64,000 nt of DNA from NCBI GenBank assembly GCA_012295275.1, contig CM022676.1:10899470-10963469 (forward strand), written 5' to 3'. The notes under the pieces are model-generated. The model did not search any database, was not told the origin of the DNA, and was given only the letters and a program-made list of their open reading frames with translations. This DNA is from Chrysomallon squamiferum. Lineage: Eukaryota > Mollusca > Gastropoda > Neomphalida > Peltospiridae. Position 1 is the stretch's first letter, and every line of letters starts with the position of its first letter. Positions 23,101-28,700 of this stretch are shown here, piece after piece. The position numbers and the translations under genes are program-made.

Positions 23101-24386
23101 ACTCTTGGGTGAAAAGCTGATCTATAAATCTTTCTGTATAAACAAATAAATTAGTAAATTTTTAAAACAACAGATTTTAATGTTAATAAATATTAATTGT
23201 TTATGGCAGGTTGGTTACAGCTGAGATGGGAGTTAACAGCAATTTTATTGATGTAAAAGTTGAAAACAAGCAGAAAAAGTACATGTATATAATAATTTTA
23301 ATTAAGTATGTTTAGAAATATCAAGTAATATTTTTTTAGTGAAACAAATGTTCTTCTAGATTGATTAAAGTTCAATTAAAAAACGATTTATTTGTTGATC
23401 ATTTATATCTCTGACTATATTACAAGTATAATATAACACAAATAGCTAAAGACTGTCATGTGTATATGTATGTGGGTATGAGTTGCCATGACAACATACC
23501 CTGACTGATTGGCCTGATGTCACCAACAACTGAGTCTGATGTTGATGATGTACTACTGTTGATAACTGTCTTACTAAAACCTGAAATGAAATTAACATTT
23601 TGAGTCAGTAAAAAGCAACTCTAAGAAAAAAAAAAATCTATTGTTATCTATTCCATTTTTAATTCAAGAAAAAATAAATAAAATAACATATACTCAAAAA
23701 ATACACCAAAACAAATGGCAGCTCAAAAATTAAAAATATTTGTATTATGTTGTTGTTTTTAATCCATAGCATCATGGGTTCATTAGTACCAAAATTAACA
23801 ACATATTAACCTGTTTTAGTTTTTGGTAGGTCATCATCATCTTCTTCGTCTCCTGAATGTTTTGACTGAACCAAAGCAACAACATCGTCAGCTTTTTTCA
23901 TTGCGTCCTCTCTTTCCTTGTCTTCACTTGAGTTGAGACCTTTCATTATCGATTCTGGGGATAAAATGGAAAATATTTACACAAGGTTCTGTAACATTAT
24001 ACATAATAAAATTATAAAGAACAGTTAGTCCAATAAACATTAATAGTTTTGGAACGAGAACTATAGACTTAATTGTCAGAAAGCTAAAATTTTATTTTTT
24101 TGAACAGTAATCTATGGTTAACAATAATAAGTAAGTAATATTGGTGGCACAGCATTATTTGTTTGATCTAACTTATTTCGAGATTATACGATTTCAAAGC
24201 AACTACCAACTACTGTCATATCTCAAATGCACATATCCAAATAATTAATGTTGTATGCACAGCATAATTTTATTAAGCAGATATTAAATTAAAATATCTG
24301 AATGACAAAGTCGCAGATATATTACCAAGCTGCTCAACTTTGTTGAGAAAAGATTCGAGATCTTTCGCATCTTGACTGGTAGCCAT
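1426..24386 (-). CDS. TTC12: TTC12, tetratricopeptide repeat protein 12 (complete, 17 coding exons)
   Basis: The protein is a cytoplasmic factor needed to pre-assemble axonemal dynein arms; human loss causes primary ciliary dyskinesia (family knowledge). Seventeen exons, read right to left, join with consistent phases into 2,163 nt (720 aa; human is about 705 aa): 24326-24386, 23811-23954, 23500-23580, 22776-22924, 21565-21675, 20989-21121, 20211-20399, 19578-19647, 15945-16039, 14372-14552, 14096-14188, 12810-12873, 11706-11837, 11005-11280, 5329-5425, 3393-3615, 1426-1489. Residues about 119-222 form three TPR units (motifs [35 protein letters not shown]). Residues about 250-715 are helical armadillo-like repeats ([21 protein letters not shown]). 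The end, [10 protein letters not shown], closely resembles the human C-terminus. The start ATG opens exon 1, which encodes the conserved DLESFLNKV. The gene is divergent to IFT57. Six of its splice sites have been copied into neighbouring intron arrays. Confidence 0.93.
1482..1608. repeat. 64-bp duplication of the exon 17 acceptor
   Basis: Two copies of a unit made of the exon 17 start, the CAG acceptor and an A-rich intron tail. The real exon starts at 1489 and the decoy at 1553 (minus strand). Confidence 0.85.
1775..3400. repeat. Minisatellite derived from the TTC12 exon 16 end and donor, 34 decoys plus the real site
   Basis: Units of about 45-55 bp. On the minus strand each holds about 36 nt matching the exon 16 end (ATAGCCAAACTAGCACAG, then GCTGACAACAG), a GT donor and a short variable (CA)n or (TA)n tail. 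Copies vary at a few fixed sites (for example GACTATC against GGCTATC on the plus strand). The array fills most of intron 16. Confidence 0.93.
3393..3615 (-). CDS. TTC12: TTC12 coding exon 16, last ARM repeats
   Basis: 223 nt. It encodes [20 protein letters not shown] and [10 protein letters not shown], the best conserved part of TTC12. Acceptor CTTACAG; donor directly after AACAG. The last 36 nt with the donor form an array of 34 decoys in the next intron. Confidence 0.95.
3745..4105. repeat. 44-bp minisatellite in TTC12 intron 15
   Basis: About eight copies of a unit with ACGTTTGTATACACAAAA and ATACATCTCATT. No exon similarity seen. The minus-strand open frames across it are repeat artefacts. 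Confidence 0.85.
4147..5328. repeat. Exon 15 fragment plus donor plus (CA)n composite array, 11 decoys
   Basis: Each ~100-bp unit has about 48 nt of the exon 15 3' end, the GTAAATAC donor, a 20-nt intron stub and a (CA) tract of varied length. The most distant copy (about 4147-4200) is the most diverged. The real exon is the copy at 5329-5375. Confidence 0.93.
5329..5425 (-). CDS. TTC12: TTC12 coding exon 15
   Basis: 97 nt, acceptor GTTTCAG, donor GTAAAT. It encodes [18 protein letters not shown], which aligns without gaps to the vertebrate SRYAIKILAICTNS region when joined to exon 14. Its 3' half and donor are repeated 11 more times downstream (4.15-5.33 kb). Confidence 0.9.
5678..10870. 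repeat. 5.2-kb minisatellite, 63- and 55-bp units, in TTC12 intron 14
   Basis: Roughly 85-90 copies of AGAAAGGCTGACAGTGTTTT.. units. The long form is 63 nt; the short form lacks an 8-nt GTAGAAAG and is 55 nt. Higher-order blocks exist: for example, the segment at about 7839-8140 is repeated at about 8571-8872. No exon-derived part was recognised. Confidence 0.95.
11005..11280 (-). CDS. TTC12: TTC12 coding exon 14
   Basis: 276 nt, distinctly GC-rich against its AT-rich flanks. It encodes [20 protein letters not shown] and two further ARM helices. Acceptor GTTGCAG, donor GTAAGT, phase 0. The acceptor is present in two extra degraded copies just upstream. Confidence 0.94.
11278..11396. repeat. 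Short duplications of the exon 14 acceptor
   Basis: The plus-strand motif GTCCTGCAACACAACAAAC (exon start plus acceptor) recurs at about 11309-11327 and, degraded, at about 11378-11396. Confidence 0.75.
11390..11703. repeat. 22-24 bp array starting at the exon 13 donor
   Basis: About 14 copies of a unit with AAATGTTTGAACTGTCTGTG. The unit matches the first intron bases after the exon 13 donor (minus-strand AAGTTCAAACATTTACA). Confidence 0.9.
11706..11837 (-). CDS. TTC12: TTC12 coding exon 13
   Basis: 132 nt, phase 0 at both ends. It encodes [20 protein letters not shown], an ARM repeat. Donor GTAAGT. A 22-24 bp array whose unit matches the first intron bases starts directly at the donor. 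Confidence 0.92.
12810..12873 (-). CDS. TTC12: TTC12 coding exon 12
   Basis: 64 nt, acceptor TTTTGTCACAG, donor GTAAGT. It encodes [20 protein letters not shown], matching the position of the LPGVLPALTGVLK segment in vertebrate TTC12. An internal AG 18 nt downstream would also keep frame but has a poorer pyrimidine tract. Confidence 0.8.
13190..14095. repeat. Exon 11 end plus donor array, ~13 decoys
   Basis: Units of about 62-67 bp. Each carries CTCAATAACATAGCTCTAGA-type exon end, GAAAAA and GTTAGT on the minus strand, then an A/T-rich tail. Copies at 13.55-13.68 kb are shortened and more diverged. Confidence 0.92.
14096..14188 (-). CDS. TTC12: TTC12 coding exon 11
   Basis: 93 nt. It encodes [15 protein letters not shown], an ARM helix. 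Donor GTTAGT. Its last ~26 nt plus the donor recur as about 13 decoy copies through the following intron (13.2-14.1 kb). Confidence 0.88.
14372..14552 (-). CDS. TTC12: TTC12 coding exon 10
   Basis: 181 nt. It encodes ARM repeat residues about 345-404 ([30 protein letters not shown]). Acceptor AACAG, donor GTCAGT, phase 1 to phase 2. Confidence 0.9.
14860..15940. repeat. ~36-40 bp AT-rich minisatellite in TTC12 intron 9
   Basis: About 28 copies of ATGTAATAAAAATGTAAATT plus a GATATAAAACAG tail. It abuts the exon 9 donor, with the nearest copy about 8 nt from the splice site. The copies farthest from the exon are the most degenerate. Confidence 0.9.
15945..16039 (-). CDS. TTC12: TTC12 coding exon 9
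   Basis: 95 nt, acceptor GTTTCAG, donor GTCAGC. It encodes an ARM helix pair ([16 protein letters not shown]), residues about 313-344. A dense AT-rich minisatellite begins about 8 nt inside the following intron. Confidence 0.88.
16236..17290. repeat. 57-bp array inside the Tigger-like element
   Basis: About 18 copies of a unit with AAACTGTAGTTAATTTCTAG and GTAAGTCCTCACCTGACAC. It includes shortened units around 16.68-16.87 kb. Part of the unit also occurs in the IFT57 intron 7 array. Confidence 0.9.
17320..17959 (+). pseudogene. Broken pogo/Tigger transposase remnant
   Basis: Fragments of the DDE transposase C-terminal half, with in-frame stops at 17363 and after IIKI. They are followed by an acidic stretch and a 64-codon open stretch at 17765-17959 ending in [18 protein letters not shown]. 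In family members this position holds the helical tail after the DDE domain. It is probably not expressed as protein. Confidence 0.75.
18426..18561. mobile_element. 136-bp MITE-like element nested in the Tigger-like element
   Basis: Inverted ends: CAGTAGAACCCTGCTTAAAA at the left and TTAAAAGTGGGGTTCTACTG at the right, continuing into GGACACC and its complement. It is flanked by TG on both sides. No coding capacity. The CAGTAGAACC terminus is typical of short non-autonomous pogo/mariner relatives. Confidence 0.7.
18665..18825. repeat. Three ~43-bp repeats
   Basis: Three copies of a unit containing GTGTTGGCAGTGTTCACTAA followed by an AT-rich tail, within the Tigger-like element. The last copy is slightly shortened. 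Confidence 0.8.
19578..19647 (-). CDS. TTC12: TTC12 coding exon 8
   Basis: 70 nt, acceptor TTTCAG, donor GTAAAC. It encodes [10 protein letters not shown], matching the TLFRMHNG motif of vertebrate TTC12. Ends in phase 2. The following intron contains the Tigger-like element. Confidence 0.87.
20034..20194. repeat. (CA)n with interspersed GA and CTCA
   Basis: A dinucleotide tract next to the TTC12 exon 7 donor, with a secondary period of about 24 bp (ACACAGACACACACACACTC). The open frames rich in Thr and His are artefacts. Confidence 0.85.
20211..20399 (-). CDS. TTC12: TTC12 coding exon 7, TPR to ARM linker
   Basis: 189 nt, phase 1 in and out. It encodes a charged helix and then [19 protein letters not shown], which corresponds to the FYAGGIEIL segment that opens the ARM region in vertebrate TTC12. 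A (CA)n tract lies just beyond the donor. Confidence 0.92.
20405..20700. repeat. AACATCAACAGTAATAAT repeats and AT-rich trinucleotides
   Basis: An irregular 12-24 bp array directly upstream of the exon 7 acceptor, grading into ATA/AAT tracts. Confidence 0.8.
20989..21121 (-). CDS. TTC12: TTC12 coding exon 6, third TPR
   Basis: It encodes [20 protein letters not shown], then a helix ending in IRIDP, the third TPR (residues about 183-226). Acceptor CTACAG, donor GTAACA, ends in phase 1. Confidence 0.93.
21565..21675 (-). CDS. TTC12: TTC12 coding exon 5, second TPR
   Basis: 111 nt, phase 0 at both ends. It encodes LALYTNRAQ and [13 protein letters not shown], a canonical TPR helix pair (residues about 146-182). 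Confidence 0.94.
21826..22790. repeat. 52-bp array with TTC12 exon 4 end and donor, ~19 decoys
   Basis: The unit contains, on the minus strand, CTCTACACAAAG followed by GTTCAG (or the variant CACTGAG followed by GTACA), so a plausible donor is kept in both subtypes. Copies nearest the exon (22.3-22.78 kb) are almost identical and 52 bp apart. Confidence 0.92.
22776..22924 (-). CDS. TTC12: TTC12 coding exon 4, first TPR
   Basis: It encodes a basic-acidic helix ([15 protein letters not shown]) running into TPR1 ([20 protein letters not shown]), residues about 96-145. The exon ends in phase 0 at ACAAAG, followed by donor GTTCAG. The last bases plus the donor are repeated about 19 times in the following intron. 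Confidence 0.93.
23482..23495. promoter_or_regulatory. X-box-like (RFX) palindrome in TTC12 intron 3
   Basis: GTTGCCATGACAAC matches the RFX consensus GTNRCC-N2-RGYAAC at all but one fixed position. It lies 5-18 nt inside intron 3. RFX factors control cilia genes, but the site is about 0.9 kb inside TTC12, so a role is only suggested. Confidence 0.35.
23500..23580 (-). CDS. TTC12: TTC12 coding exon 3
   Basis: 81 nt, acceptor TTTCAG, donor GTATGT. It encodes a Ser/Thr-rich linker (residues about 69-95). A near-consensus X-box palindrome lies in the intron just after its donor. Confidence 0.82.
23811..23954 (-). CDS. TTC12: TTC12 coding exon 2
   Basis: Acceptor CCCCAG, donor GTTAAT. It encodes residues about 21-68, an acidic linker with [13 protein letters not shown] that is expected to be disordered. 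Phase 1 in and out. Confidence 0.85.
24326..24386 (-). CDS. TTC12: TTC12 coding exon 1 (start codon)
   Basis: The ATG is at 24384-24386 and the donor GTAATA follows 24326. The exon encodes [20 protein letters not shown], matching the N-terminal helix of TTC12 proteins. It ends in phase 1. Confidence 0.9.
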
Positions 24387-24640
24387 TTTACTTGTTGATG
24401 GCAACTTAAAAAGGAGATTGGGAAGATTGTGTGTTTAGAAATTGATTTGTAAAATATTTTGATAGACAAATCTAATATTACGTTATAAATATCAATAGCA
24501 AAGTTATTTATTAACAAAAATCGGAACGGTGTTAAAAAGTTTCGAAATGATTATAAAATGCAAAGAAATGTTTCATTAATATTTAATGTACAGAAATCTC
24601 CCTGAAACCGGATATATTTCTCGCGGAAGTTTATATTGTC
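24387..24640. promoter_or_regulatory. Divergent TTC12/IFT57 promoter region
   Basis: Only about 0.25-0.33 kb separates the TTC12 start codon from the inferred IFT57 first exon. Two ETS-like sites, ACCGGATA (24607-24614) and CGCGGAAGT (24622-24630), sit together. No TATA box is obvious at a suitable position. A shared, ETS-driven bidirectional promoter is an inference. Confidence 0.6.
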
Positions 24641-24715
24641 ATGCGTACTGGAAACATTCCAAAGATAACAACCGAATTATTGTATAGCGTAGTGAAACAA
24701 CTGTTAAATCTTTAC
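24640..24715 (+). other. IFT57: IFT57 noncoding first exon (5' UTR), approximate start
   Basis: A strong donor (TTTAC, then GTAAGT) at 24716 pairs with the acceptor TTTCAG ending at 25081, two bases before the IFT57 ATG. The 5' boundary is a guess. This exon is inferred from splice sites, not from similarity. Confidence 0.5.
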
Positions 24716-25082
24716 GTAAGTATTAGTATCCAGTTTTTATTTATGTTGTTTTATTTCTTTCTTGACAAAGAATTATTAAATATATATATATATATATATT
24801 TGTTATGTAGCTAAACAGTTTTTCCACGGTTTCTTTATATATTGACACCTGTTTAGTGCTTTCTTTTTAAAGTGTTTTGACGTGTTGTCGTTGTCATTGT
24901 TTTGTGATAAATTTTACTGAATAATTTAGTTTTATATATCTTCTATATTTAAAAATCATTGCTTCATTAAATTACTCACATTGTAAATCAGATCAGAAAT
25001 AGTGGCTGACTCTATTACTGTCATAATTATTAATAACCAGTATTTTGATTAATTACTGATTATTATTGTCATTTATTTCAGA

Positions 25083-25243
25083 ATGGCTGAAGAAAGGAAG
25101 AGAGGTGGTGAAGAGGTGGACGATGGAGGACCAGGACTTATTTACATGCCTTTTGTTGTCATGGAAGAACTTCTCGACAAACTTCGATTGCTTGACTATG
25201 AAAAAGACTTTGTGAAAAAATTGAATCTGAAACCTATTAGCAG
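25083..25243 (+). CDS. IFT57: IFT57 coding exon 1 (start codon)
   Basis: The ATG follows the acceptor at 25081. The exon encodes YMPFVVMEELLDKLRLLDYE and ends inside the Arg of KPISR (phase 2), with donor GTATAT. Confidence 0.93.
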
Positions 25244-25542
25244 GTATATTATATATATATATATATGTTGGTTTACTAATCTGTATATTATTTGGTATAA
25301 ATTACAATACCAGCCTTATCTTGTGGCAAAATCTCAAGGATAATTCAGATTTTCAGAGTAAAGGATGATAAACTGTTTTGGGTTTCTGAAGATAATGTCA
25401 GAGTAAATTTAAAAAAACAACAACCCAACTATATATAGATTATTGTTATTAATAATAATTAATTTTTTGTTTATTATTATTTTTATAATTTTGTTATTAT
25501 TATAATTATTATTATTTATAATATAATTATTGATATTATTGA

Positions 25543-25581
<39 letters not shown>

Positions 25582-25639
25582 TTGCAGACATTACTTTGCT
25601 ATTAAGACAAACCCAGGAGAACAGTTTTACATGTTTTTT

Positions 25640-25679
<40 letters not shown>

Positions 25680-25740
25680 TACTTGCAGACATTACTTTGC
25701 TATTCAGACAAACCCAGGAGAACAGTTTTACATGTTTTCT

Positions 25741-25774
<34 letters not shown>

Positions 25775-28700
25775 TTGCAGACATTACTTTGCTATTCAGA
25801 CAAACCCAGGAGAACAGTTTTACATGTTTTCTTCATTGGCTGCGTGGCTGCTGCGTACAGCTGGACGGCAGTTTGAACAGCCACAAGAGGTAAACACTGG
25901 TTTACGTTGTCTTGATGCCGTAAACATTTTACCTCTGTAAACATCACGTCATTTAATTTTTTACAATTCTTCTGATTGATACAGTTATATGATTATAAGT
26001 CTGTAATAAAAATAATGTAAGTTGTTGAAATGAATAAATAAAAAAAGCATCAGATATTGTAAATATTTCACAGTGCTTAGATGAACAGCAGTTAAACCCT
26101 TCAACTGATAAACAACTCAAGTTTCTCGCAACTGTTTTCCTCATTTAATTCTAGATTTTTTGTGTTTTGTGGCTATTTTGTTGTTTGAAGTGTTGATTAC
26201 TTTGACATTTTGTGGTTATTACATGTTTTAACTCTCACAGTATGATGATTAAAATATTACATGTTTTAACTCTCACAGTACAATGATTCTCACAGTATGA
26301 TAATTAAAATATTACGTTTTAACTCTCACAGTATGATGATTAAAATATTACATGTTTTAACTCTCACAGTATGATTTAAATATTACATGTTTTAACTCAC
26401 ACAGTATGATGATTTAAATATTACATGTTTTAACTCACAGTATAATGATTTAAATATTACATGTTTTAACTCTCACAGTATAATGATTTAAATATTACGT
26501 TTTAACTCACACAGTATAATGATTTAAATATTACATGTTTTAACTCTCACAGTATAATGATTTAAATATTACTTGTTTTAACTCTCACAGTATGATGATT
26601 AAAATATTACATGTTTTAACTCTCACAGTATGATGATCCGAATGCCACTGTGTCAGGAATCCTTGATGAACTTAGAAAATTTGTGAGTGAAATTTAAAAA
26701 TATTTGTTAACGTTTTTTTGTTAATATAAATTGTTTTTGGTACCATTTAAAATAACATTTTCTGGGTTTTTGTTTTTTGTGTCACAGAGTCGAACAGTGT
26801 ATTTGTTAACCTCATTAAGATGTGATAAAATAATTTAAAGTTTGTTTGGCTGTTTGTGATACAACTTTTGTAAATGAATGGTAGGGTATTGCTATTAATA
26901 CTTTATAATAATACTGATAATGTCACAGTAGTATTAAAAACCGGTTAACATAATGGTGAGTTTTTAAAAGTTATGTTTGTATCTGTGTCTGTCTGTATGT
27001 AAATGTTATTTTCAGGGTCATTCTGTAGATTTTCCTCCATCAAAGTTAAAACAAGGGTTTGGTGAGCACTGTATCTACTGTGTGTATGTAAATGTTATTT
27101 CAGGGTCATTCTGTAGATTTTCCTCCATCAAAGTTAAAACAAGGGTTTGGTGAGCACTGTATCTACTGTGTGTATGTAAATGTTATTTCAGGGTCATTCT
27201 GTAGATTTTCCTCCATCAAAGTTAAAACAAGGGTTTGGTGAGCACTGTATCTACTGTGTGTATGTAAATGTTATTTCAGGGTCATTCTGTAGATTTTCCT
27301 CCATCAAAGTTAAAACAAGGGTTTGGTGAGCACTGTATCTATGTGCTGGACAGACTGGCGGACGAAGCTCTCAAAGCAACCAGCTTCAGCTGGCACAGAC
27401 CTGTGTACCCAGAAGAGGAGATGGACGAGGAAAACGTTGTAGAGGATGACGACGCTGAGCTGACGCTGGACAAAGTTGAAGAGCCGATGTTTGCCGTGAG
27501 ATGTTAACTTTTATTTTATTTCATTTTTATTTAAATGAAATTTAATTATTTATTGTTTGTTTATTTTATTTATTTATTTATTATTTCTATACTGAATAAT
27601 TATTTCTTTTGTCATATTGCTAAAATTCATTTGGAAATAGAATTTTAATTTTATTTATATAAAACTGTATAAGTATTTAGTATTTAGAAGATATTTGTAA
27701 ATATTATAATGTAGTTTTATGAATTTATTTTTAAAAGTATAACACTTTGATATTTGATCAGGTATTTGTAAACATTGTTATATAATATTGTTGTATTTTA
27801 TTTAATTTTTTATTTCAGGGAACAGGTAAAAAAATTATAATACTGATTTTATTTTCAGGGAATAGATGATGATTATGAGGAGGATGAACCATTGTTAGAT
27901 CTCGAAGACTTGAAGAAACTGAACAGAATGAGAGTGAGAATTTATTTAGTTTTTAAATACTAGAAATGTATTATTTTAAATAAACACAAACAAAAAATAT
28001 AAAGAAAAAAGAGTGTGTGTCAGCATTTGTGAAAGGAAAAACAGGAATCACTGTAACAAGTTAAACAAAGTAATGACAGGAATCAGTGTAACAAGTTAAA
28101 CAAAGTAATGACAGGAATCAGTGTAACAAGTTAAACAAAGGAATGACAGGAATCAGTGTAACAAGTTAAACAAAGGAATGACAGGAATCAGTGTAACAAG
28201 TTAAACAAAGAAATGACAGGAATCAGTGTAACAAGTTAAACAAAGAAAACACAGGAATCAGTGTAACAAGTTAAACAAAGAAATGACAGGAATCAGTGTA
28301 ACAAGTTAAACAAAGGAATGACAGGAATTAGTGTAACAAGTTAAAGGAATGACAGGAATCAGTGTAACAAGTTAAACAAAGAAATGACAGGAATCAGTGT
28401 AACAAGTTAAACAAAGGAATGACAGGAATCACTGTAAGAAGTTAAACAAAGGAATGACAGGAATCAGTGTAACAGATGTAAGTTAAACAAAGGGATGACA
28501 GGAATCAGTGTAACAGATGTAAGTTAAACAAAGGAATGACAGGAATCAGTGTAACAAATGCAATTTAAACAAAGGGATGACAGGAATCAGTGTAACAGAT
28601 GTAAGTTAAACAAAGGAATGACAGGAATCAGTTTAACAGATGTAAGTTAAACAAAGGGATGATACAGAACATGTTCAGGGTACAAGCACATTGAACAATG

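Noticed and set aside
24640-24660. X-box in the divergent promoter (GTACTGGAAAC)
   Set aside because: Only a half-site-like match with wrong spacing; it does not meet the RFX consensus.
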